Source: Veillonella sp.
Lineage (GTDB): Bacteria > Bacillota > Negativicutes > Veillonellales > Veillonellaceae
Assembly (NCBI RefSeq): GCF_015058545.1
Contig: NZ_SVCB01000067.1
Coordinates: 1-11,941, forward strand
Direction: 5' to 3'
Length of the DNA: 11,941 bases
Shown: positions 6,190-11,941 of the stretch, piece by piece
Layout of the letters: each line of letters begins with the position of its first letter
Position numbering within the stretch: the first letter of the stretch is position 1
The notes under the pieces: generated by a model
What the model saw: only the letters and a program-made list of their open reading frames with translations
Databases searched by the model: none
Told to the model about the DNA's origin: nothing
Position numbers and translations under genes: made by a program

Positions 6190-6280
6190 TGTATAAGCGC
6201 CGTAAATACGCCGTTCTTTTTATAATTCATCATTTTTTTATATGCTAAGCCACCCTTTTTAAAATGCATTATACCTATGT

Positions 6281-7684
6281 CTAAATTTTTATATGCTGCC
6301 ATACACCGCTTCTAAAACGCCAACCGGAAAAGGCCGTGCGCATACTCTGGTCTATTAAAAGGGCTATCCACGCACCATAAAGACCGAATCCCCAAGTAAA
6401 ACAAAGGAGATAGGTAATAATCGGTCTGAAAATAGCAATAACAAAAAGCGAATATTTCATAACATAGAAATTATCGCCCGCCCCTTTAAGAACGCCGGAA
6501 TACACTAATTGCAAAGCCTGCGGGAAGCTGGCAAAAGCCATGAGAATCATAATATCCGCCCCCAGCTGCCAAACCAACCTATCTTGGGTGAAAATATCAA
6601 ATACTACATTGCGTAAACCGAAATACAGCACAAAGCCGATTACCGAAATAATAAGCGCGATACGAACACCGATTTTGCCGTACGCTTCGGCTAAGTCAGG
6701 CCTTTTTTTACCCAAAGACTGCCCCGTATAAGAGGCGCCGGAATAACTTAAGCCCATGGCAAAATAGTAAAAAATATCAATCAAATTCATACAAATATGA
6801 TGTGTTGCCAAAGCGACTACCCCTAATGACGCAACCATTTTGGTATACGCAAACATCCCGAAACGCTCAAACGCCTGCTCACCCAACGAGCTGCCGCCGA
6901 TATAATAGATGCCTTGTAAGATTTCTCGATTAAATTTCCAACTGCCCCGTTGCCACGACAAATGAGAGTCTTTCGTATGAATTGCATATAACAAAAGAAA
7001 GAAAATTAAGGTATAGCTTGTCATAGTGGCTATGCCGGCCCCTTTGATGCCAAGCGCCGGAATCGGTCCCAGGCCGTAAATCAAGGTAAAACTCATAACT
7101 ACATTTAGCACATTGCCAATGGCATTGGCTTTAAAAATAGCCTTCGTATTCCCCACGCCGATCAGCGCCGCCCCTAGCATAACACCTAAGGCTGAAAAGA
7201 AGAGACCGATAATGATGAATTGACCATACGCAACGGCCTCATCAATATACGAGGGCTGGGCTCCCGCAAACGTTAAAATCGGATTTAACAGATAAAAACA
7301 AATACACAACAAAGGGACGTAAAACAATACGGTCAATAATACCCCTTGTTTTAGTACGGAGTTCATCGTCTCATAATCCTCTTCCCCTTTGCGCCTTGCC
7401 ACAATGGCTGTAATCGCAATCGCTGCGGAACGGACAAAAACGAGCATCACCATAAGCGGTTGACTCATAATCCCTACGGCCGCCAAAGCATCGGCTCCAA
7501 GAGCTCCTACCATAGCCAAATTGATGGCTGTCATAAGTTGCAACAACAACCCCTGCATCGTAGCCGGCCAAGCTACATCAATATATTCTTTATAAATTTC
7601 TTTTGTTGTCGGCACCGGTCCCAAACGTTTCGCCGGCGGCAAAATATAATCAATCCCAAATCGTCCCGCTAGTCCTAATAACAT
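6281..7684 (-). CDS. MATE family multidrug/cation efflux protein
   Basis: A complete 467-residue polytopic membrane protein with about twelve hydrophobic segments in two similar halves, the architecture of MATE (NorM/DinF-like) antiporters, which export drugs or metabolites in exchange for sodium ions or protons. Characteristic stretches are the opening AWPATMQGLLLQLMTAINLAMVG with the conserved Pro in helix 1, GALGADALAAVGI, VMLGAALIGVGNTK at the end of the first half, and the mirrored GASYTGQSLGKKRPDLAEAY and YSGVLKGAGDN in the second half. The ATG at 7684 follows AGAGGAG by five bases. It begins only about 45 bases after the terminator of the peptidase gene and is followed by a 170-base gap without an obvious terminator before the next operon. 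The transported substrate cannot be deduced; the neighbours give no hint of a specific drug. Other polysaccharide-flippase (MOP superfamily) members are a less likely alternative. Confidence 0.92.
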   Translation of the reverse strand: MLLGLAGRFGIDYILPPAKRLGPVPTTKEIYKEYIDVAWPATMQGLLLQLMTAINLAMVGALGADALAAVGIMSQPLMVMLVFVRSAAIAITAIVARRKGEEDYETMNSVLKQGVLLTVLFYVPLLCICFYLLNPILTFAGAQPSYIDEAVAYGQFIIIGLFFSALGVMLGAALIGVGNTKAIFKANAIGNVLNVVMSFTLIYGLGPIPALGIKGAGIATMTSYTLIFFLLLYAIHTKDSHLSWQRGSWKFNREILQGIYYIGGSSLGEQAFERFGMFAYTKMVASLGVVALATHHICMNLIDIFYYFAMGLSYSGASYTGQSLGKKRPDLAEAYGKIGVRIALIISVIGFVLYFGLRNVVFDIFTQDRLVWQLGADIMILMAFASFPQALQLVYSGVLKGAGDNFYVMKYSLFVIAIFRPIITYLLCFTWGFGLYGAWIALLIDQSMRTAFSGWRFRSGVWQHIKI

Positions 7685-7725
7685 GACAACTCCTCTTTTT
7701 CAAAAACCATGCTAAACCCACTCGC

Positions 7726-7755
7726 TATAAAAAAACACTCCTAAACAGAGGTCAA
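7726..7755 (-). promoter_or_regulatory. Possible MATE gene promoter embedded in the terminator
   Basis: On the minus strand TTGACC (7755-7750, 5 of 6) is 18 bases from TTTATA (7731-7726, a poor -10). The -35 lies in the terminator hairpin and the -10 in its U tract. It is the best candidate between the terminator and the MATE start, but weak; readthrough is the alternative. Confidence 0.3.
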
Positions 7756-7774
7756 GGCCCTTGCCTAGGAGTGT
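7729..7774 (-). terminator. Rho-independent terminator of the M16C peptidase gene
   Basis: A 9-bp outer stem, acactccta (7735-7743) with taggagtgt (7766-7774), encloses a smaller hairpin with caag/cttg pairing (7753-7763). On the minus strand it is followed by seven consecutive T residues (7735-7729). It lies about 70 bases after the peptidase stop codon. Confidence 0.9.
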
Positions 7775-7845
7775 CTATTAACTCGCATTTAATTATACAC
7801 AGGATTCGTCAATTCTCATAGACCGACTATAGGTCTTAATTTGTC

Positions 7846-10758
7846 TTATTGAGGCAACGAAATGATGTCAGTGAAGATATCGCCTGCTTTTTTAATGATT
7901 TGTTCGTTACCCATAACGCTGATATGACTATCTTTCATAACCGAAGCTACCACTTCAGCCAAAGCTTTAATATCGCTCTGACGGGTCGCAATTACCTGTT
8001 CGCGCAAACGTTCCGCATCTTCAGGCGTTGCTTCACCGAAATATTCGCTCATAGCGCGCGGTCCGCGTAAAGCCGGTGTCAACGGAATATCAAGGCCACT
8101 CATGGTACCGATAATATACTTGCGCATTTCACGGTCGGAAATATCAAATTTCGCAAGATATTCGCTGAGCTCGCTGTATACTTTCAATGTTTCCGTCAAG
8201 TTCGGATCGCGATAACTGCAAAGTACAAAGTTACCATTGTTGTAGAAGTTTACGAAAGCACCATAGGCCCCCCCCTGAACACGGATACGCGTCCACAAGT
8301 AGTCATAACGCAAGATGACTTCCAACACCTTCATGGCACCGCCTGGTTTGAAACCATGGTCACGGAAGTTACCGCCTTGAGCTACGTACTGAACCTTACC
8401 GGAGGTAACAATACCTTCGTTAACATATTCCTTCGTAAGTTTCAAACCCTTAGCTTCAACAGCTTCATTCGGCCACTGTGGCAATACTTCGGTAAGCAAT
8501 GTTTTGAAAACTTCAAATTCATGAGCTTCCCCGACGAAGTTGATATCCACATTAGCAGGGCGGAACAATTTAGCCGCTACGGCTGCCAATTTTTGTGGCA
8601 ATTCTTGAAGCGCTTTTTCATCAGCAGCTAACGCTGCCAACTGTTCAAAATAACCGAGGTTAGCGGCATCACGGAATTTACCGAGTTCCGAAATCTGAGC
8701 AATGACACGATTCATTACAATGGTATGACCGCGACGGAATGCATCGGTATCCCAAATGGCTTTCGTTTCTTTAATGAGCTCGGTCAAACGATTTACATCG
8801 GTATAGTCAGTCTTCGTAACCAATTCAGACACAATGCGTACCAAAGCATCCAATTTAGTGTGTAACGCTTTGGCTCGTACGATAAATAATGGCGTAAACG
8901 CATCGCGCTGATTATATTTCGTGAAATCGGAGATGCTGGCACTGAAACCGCCGAGGTTCATATTAATTTCCTTGGCAATTTCGTTGTAATCATGCTCGGT
9001 AGTATTCACACGGGAAATAAGATCGCTCAACAAGTTAGCATAGAACAATTCAGACTCATCAAGGCAATCTAAATGGAAATAGAAGCTGGTATAGTTAATC
9101 CCTTTAGCCTGAGTCGGTACGAAATGCAAGTTCGCATCACCCAGTTTGCTATCGATACGTTCCACTCGTTCTACTTTAGGGGATAAATCGCTGAGTTCCA
9201 ATAATGGAATGGTAGCCAACGCTTCTTCCGAATCCGGTGCCGCCTGACGTGCTTTAAGGGCTTTGGTCTGTGCCACAATCGCTTCGATTTCAGCTTCGGT
9301 CATGTTAGCTTTAATTTCTTTTAGCTGAGCGCGTTCCGCTTCTTCTTTCTTTTCCTGCAAACCTTTTTCCGGATAAATGGAAACGAGAGCTTTATGCTGA
9401 TTCTTAAGCAAGCCGCGTTCGATTAACTCTTCAAAATAACCATTGGTAAGTCCTTCACGCAACTGTGTTAACGCCTCTTCATAACGCAATGCCTGAATCG
9501 GATCTTTGTCGTAATTCCATTGATCCATAACGCGAATACCGTAAGCCAAACCAATCGGACGACCCCCAAAATCGGCTTCGCGCAAAGCGAATTCCGTAAT
9601 ATTAAGGGATGCTTCCAATAAGCTCTTATCAAGGCCTTCCTTCACAAGTCGCGCAAGTTCCGATTCCACCAATTCCTGAACGCGCGCCTGTTCCTTCATT
9701 TCAGAACCGCTAACCGTTACATTCCAAATCGGCTGACGCACACTGTCTAGGAAATAACCGCTAATATCGCTGCCTACACCGGCTTTAACGAGTTTTTCCT
9801 TAAGTGGTGCTGCCGGCGAAGTCAATAAGGCATGGGTCAAAATATCAAGCCCTAAGCTGTCCACCACAGACATTTCCGGCATTACATAGGTAAGGGCATG
9901 CATAGTCTTGCCGCTTTCGCTCTCTTCCGTACCAATGCTGTACGGGTAGGCTGTTACTTTACCCTCAGCAAATGGTTTTTGCAAGGTAATTTCGGAATCA
10001 ACCGTAATGGCATCAAAGTTTTGCAAATATTCATCGTTGATGAACTTTAATTGTGCTTCAATGTCCATTTTGCCGTACAAGAAGATGTAGCTGTTGGACG
10101 GATGATAATTTTTTTTGTAAAAACCTTGGAAATCTTCATAGGTCAAATCAGGAATATTATCAGGATTACCGCCGGAATCAACGCCATAGGTCGTATCCGG
10201 GAATAAATCCGCCATCATGTGGGTTTCCAAAATGGAATCCGGCGAAGAATATACACCTTTCATTTCGTTGTATACAACGCCTTTATAGGTCAATTCATCG
10301 TCCGCATTATCCAATTCATAATGCCAACCTTCTTGCATGACGATTTCTTTGTCAGTCGCTACGCGTGGGTAAAAAACAGCATCCAAGTACACATCCATTA
10401 AATTATGGAAATCCTTGTCATTCTTGCTGGCCACGGGATACATCGTTTTATCCGGATAGGTCATAGCATTCAAGAATGTATTAAGGGAGCCTTTAACGAG
10501 CTCTACAAATGGCTCTTTCAAAGGGAATTTACGTGACCCGCAAAGTACGGAATGCTCCATAATATGGGCCACCCCGGTGCTGTCCTTAGGTGGTGTGCGG
10601 AAAGAAATGGAGAACACTTTATTCGTGTCGTCCGCATCAATGTATAATAAACGGGCGCCGGACTTCTCATGGCGAAGCAAATAAGCTGTGCCGCTGATTT
10701 CCTGAACAGTCTCAATGCGCTCTACTTTAAAACCGCTATAGATATTTTGTTCTTTCAT
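7846..10758 (-). CDS. M16C family zinc metallopeptidase (PreP/Cym1-like)
   Basis: A complete 970-residue presequence-protease-type peptidase of the insulinase superfamily. The inverted zinc motif HxxEH is HIMEH at 65-69 (His65, Glu68, His69), within the family signature GVAHIMEHSVLCGSRKFP. The distal zinc ligand is Glu165 in VVYNEMKGVYS. FVELVKGSLNTFLNAMTYPD at 84-103 is diagnostic of the M16C subfamily. The four-domain length, with a helical hinge about 470-530 rich in Glu and Lys, matches PreP. There is no signal peptide, so it should act in the cytoplasm, degrading small unstructured peptides in a closed chamber. The ATG at 10758 follows AAGGAG by seven bases. It has its own promoter and terminator, so it is transcribed alone. 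A Fur-like palindrome lies in its leader. The family assignment is secure; the physiological substrate is unknown. Confidence 0.96.
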   Translation of the reverse strand: MKEQNIYSGFKVERIETVQEISGTAYLLRHEKSGARLLYIDADDTNKVFSISFRTPPKDSTGVAHIMEHSVLCGSRKFPLKEPFVELVKGSLNTFLNAMTYPDKTMYPVASKNDKDFHNLMDVYLDAVFYPRVATDKEIVMQEGWHYELDNADDELTYKGVVYNEMKGVYSSPDSILETHMMADLFPDTTYGVDSGGNPDNIPDLTYEDFQGFYKKNYHPSNSYIFLYGKMDIEAQLKFINDEYLQNFDAITVDSEITLQKPFAEGKVTAYPYSIGTEESESGKTMHALTYVMPEMSVVDSLGLDILTHALLTSPAAPLKEKLVKAGVGSDISGYFLDSVRQPIWNVTVSGSEMKEQARVQELVESELARLVKEGLDKSLLEASLNITEFALREADFGGRPIGLAYGIRVMDQWNYDKDPIQALRYEEALTQLREGLTNGYFEELIERGLLKNQHKALVSIYPEKGLQEKKEEAERAQLKEIKANMTEAEIEAIVAQTKALKARQAAPDSEEALATIPLLELSDLSPKVERVERIDSKLGDANLHFVPTQAKGINYTSFYFHLDCLDESELFYANLLSDLISRVNTTEHDYNEIAKEINMNLGGFSASISDFTKYNQRDAFTPLFIVRAKALHTKLDALVRIVSELVTKTDYTDVNRLTELIKETKAIWDTDAFRRGHTIVMNRVIAQISELGKFRDAANLGYFEQLAALAADEKALQELPQKLAAVAAKLFRPANVDINFVGEAHEFEVFKTLLTEVLPQWPNEAVEAKGLKLTKEYVNEGIVTSGKVQYVAQGGNFRDHGFKPGGAMKVLEVILRYDYLWTRIRVQGGAYGAFVNFYNNGNFVLCSYRDPNLTETLKVYSELSEYLAKFDISDREMRKYIIGTMSGLDIPLTPALRGPRAMSEYFGEATPEDAERLREQVIATRQSDIKALAEVVASVMKDSHISVMGNEQIIKKAGDIFTDIISLPQ

Positions 10759-10799
10759 AGAAAAACTCCTTTATCATTATTTTATATTAAGCAATTAAT

Positions 10800-10814
10800 T
10801 GATAATAATTAACT
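10800..10814. promoter_or_regulatory. Fur-like palindrome in the peptidase leader
   Basis: The plus strand TGATAATAATTAACT matches the 7-1-7 Fur pattern TGATAATNATTATCA at 12 of 14 positions. It overlaps a perfect inverted repeat ttaatt-N6-aattaa (10795-10812). It lies about 30 bases downstream of the predicted transcription start, where a repressor could act as a roadblock. The surroundings are AT-rich, so chance similarity is possible. Confidence 0.35.
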
Positions 10815-10848
10815 TCTCGGGCACTCAAATAAACTGTGCACAATTTAT

Positions 10849-10877
10849 ATTATACTAAAGATGAGTAAGATTTTCAA
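10849..10877 (-). promoter_or_regulatory. Sigma-A promoter of the M16C peptidase gene
   Basis: On the minus strand TTGAAA (10877-10872, 5 of 6) is 17 bases from TATAAT (10854-10849, 6 of 6). The leader to the start codon is about 85 bases. The -35 box abuts the U tract of the preceding terminator. Confidence 0.87.
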
Positions 10878-10929
10878 AATAAAACAGACTTTCTTAGGTT
10901 ACTTCTATATAACCTAAGAAAGTCTGTTT
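10877..10929 (-). terminator. Rho-independent terminator of the aspartate kinase gene
   Basis: A perfect 20-bp stem pairs 10882-10901 with 10910-10929 around an eight-base loop. On the minus strand the hairpin runs into TTTTATTTTG, a U-rich tract. It starts 56 bases after the aspartate kinase stop codon. The other strand lacks a comparable T run. Confidence 0.92.
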
Positions 10930-10984
10930 ATTGATAAGTTTAATAAGCCCTGACAGCCGCGCTAATAATTGCTATTGAACACTA

Positions 10985-11941
10985 TTAACCGCGATTGCCG
11001 ATAACTAAATTATCATGAATAGCACGAATCGCATCTTTTACGCGATCTTCCGCAATCAAGCAAGTAATGCTGATTTCAGAGGTACTGATAATTTCAATAT
11101 TAATATTTTCTTCGCCCAAAATGCCGAACATCTGAGCAGCTACGCCCGGTTCACCAAGCATACCGGCACCGACGATGGATACTTTGGCCATTTTTTCATT
11201 AATGACATATTCTTCCATCTTCGTTTCCGCTTTAAGGCCGTCCAACACTTCACGAGCCAATACGACATCATCCAATGTAATGGTGAATACGATATCCGTC
11301 TTCTGATCTTCCACAGTACGAATGCTCTGCACAATCATATCCACATCAACATTTTTATCTGCCAAACTTTGGAAAATATGATGGGCAATGCCCGGTTTAT
11401 TTTCAACGCCTACCACTGAAACTTTCGCCACATTGGTATCGTCAGCCACGCCTTGGATTACATGTTCATTTGCTTTCATTGTATAGTCCTCCCGAATAAT
11501 GGTTCCCTCATTGTCACTGAATGTAGAGCGTACATGAATCGGCACGCCGTAACGGCTACCCATTTCTACGGCACGAGGCTGCATAACACCCGCCCCCAAG
11601 CGAGCCATTTCAAGCATTTCACCGTACGTAATTTCATCCAATTTAACCGCATTCGGTGCAATTCGAGGGTCGGTCGAATACACCCCTTCCACATCGGTGA
11701 AGATTTCACATACATCCGCCTGCATTGCCCCCGCTAATGCAACGGCTGTCGTATCGGAACCACCACGTCCGAGAGTCGTAATATCACCACAATCGGTAAT
11801 CCCCTGGAAGCCGGCAACAACCACTACGTTACCTTCATCAAGGGCTTTAAATACACGTTTCGGATCGATTGTCAAAATGCGACCTTTCCCGTGATTATCA
11901 CTGCTCAAGATACCGGCTTGAGCGCCCGTCATGGAAACGGC
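10985..11941 (-). CDS. lysC: Aspartate kinase, C-terminal part (start beyond window)
   Basis: The frame is open to the right edge; 318 residues are visible and about 90 N-terminal ones are probably missing compared with the roughly 400-residue monofunctional enzymes. It phosphorylates aspartate, the first step towards lysine, threonine and methionine and, through diaminopimelate, the cell wall. LGRGGSDTT (visible residues 57-65) and FTDVEGVYSTDPR (81-93) are the family's ATP and aspartate site motifs. MARLGAGVMQPRAVE follows. Two ACT domains occupy the C-terminus, from about 168 (VAKVSVVGVENKPGIAHHIF) and from about 252 (MAKVSIVGAGMLGEPGVAAQMF), the usual site of amino-acid feedback inhibition. 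A strong terminator follows the stop. An internal ribosome-binding site and ATG sit between catalytic and ACT regions. The fragment does not show a fused homoserine dehydrogenase. The symbol is by family; paralogues with other feedback specificity exist. Confidence 0.94.
   Translation of the reverse strand, partial: AVSMTGAQAGILSSDNHGKGRILTIDPKRVFKALDEGNVVVVAGFQGITDCGDITTLGRGGSDTTAVALAGAMQADVCEIFTDVEGVYSTDPRIAPNAVKLDEITYGEMLEMARLGAGVMQPRAVEMGSRYGVPIHVRSTFSDNEGTIIREDYTMKANEHVIQGVADDTNVAKVSVVGVENKPGIAHHIFQSLADKNVDVDMIVQSIRTVEDQKTDIVFTITLDDVVLAREVLDGLKAETKMEEYVINEKMAKVSIVGAGMLGEPGVAAQMFGILGEENINIEIISTSEISITCLIAEDRVKDAIRAIHDNLVIGNRG
11477..11493 (-). promoter_or_regulatory. Internal translation start within aspartate kinase (beta subunit)
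   Basis: On the minus strand GGGAGGA (11493-11487) is followed seven bases later by an in-frame ATG (11479-11477). Translation from it would give a 164-residue protein containing only the two ACT domains. This matches the arrangement known for Bacillus subtilis aspartokinase II, where a beta subunit of similar size is made from an internal start in lysC. Confidence 0.7.

Noticed and set aside
6191..6280. Terminator for the MATE gene
   Set aside because: The gap has T runs and the direct repeat cggcg, but no inverted repeat that would form a terminator stem.
7816..7838. Small hairpin AGACC/GGTCT just after the peptidase stop codon
   Set aside because: Only five pairs with no U tract; a much stronger terminator lies at 7729-7774.
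11015..11419. Plus-strand open frame of 134 codons opposite aspartate kinase
   Set aside because: Complementary shadow of the ACT-domain coding region; no motif or promoter supports it.
1..11941. Mobile elements, CRISPR arrays, tRNA or rRNA genes
   Set aside because: No transposase or integrase motif, no regularly spaced repeats outside the coding repeat array and no tRNA/rRNA-like sequence was seen on either strand.

Overview
The window appears to come from a diderm Firmicute of the class Negativicutes (Veillonella/Dialister/Negativicoccus-like). The evidence is the combination of strong Gram-positive Shine-Dalgarno sites (AGGAGG type) and sigma-A promoters with a cysteine-free LptD/OstA-like outer-membrane beta-barrel protein and other Sec-exported envelope proteins. 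Base composition looks like the mid-40s % GC by eye. The genus cannot be fixed from this sequence alone. All ten genes lie on the minus strand, so transcription runs from high to low coordinates. I see no mobile element, CRISPR array, rRNA or tRNA.

Reading in the direction of transcription: (1) the C-terminal part of aspartate kinase (10985-11941, cut by the window edge) ends in a strong 20-bp-stem terminator. Inside it is an in-frame ATG with a good Shine-Dalgarno site, placed where the separate regulatory beta subunit of the Bacillus-type enzyme would begin. (2) A monocistronic M16C (PreP/Cym1-type) zinc metallopeptidase gene (7846-10758) has a near-consensus promoter, a Fur-like palindrome in its leader and its own terminator. 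(3) A MATE efflux gene (6281-7684) starts just after that terminator. (4) An extended -10 promoter at 6161-6189 drives an envelope operon of three exported proteins: a 147-residue protein of unknown function, a 394-residue protein with a 20-residue repeat array, a beta-rich domain and an acidic tail, and a short LptD/OstA-like barrel protein. After a long inverted repeat comes galU, which makes UDP-glucose for surface glycans. (5) A consensus promoter with a BirA-like operator over its -35 box drives a MaoC-like hydratase, bioY (biotin ECF transporter S component) and a thiolase that runs off the left edge.

The two most interesting parts are the last two operons. The BirA-like site, MaoC hydratase, BioY and thiolase together suggest a biotin-repressed acyl-CoA module, possibly for making or salvaging a pimeloyl-type precursor. 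It resembles the known yhfU-yhfT-yhfS (bioY, acyl-CoA ligase, thiolase) association but has a hydratase added. The exported trio that includes the LptD-like protein looks like an outer-membrane biogenesis unit with two uncharacterised partners. The 3' end of the LptD-like gene has been duplicated in tandem. Functional assignments rest on motif recognition only, as no database search was possible.
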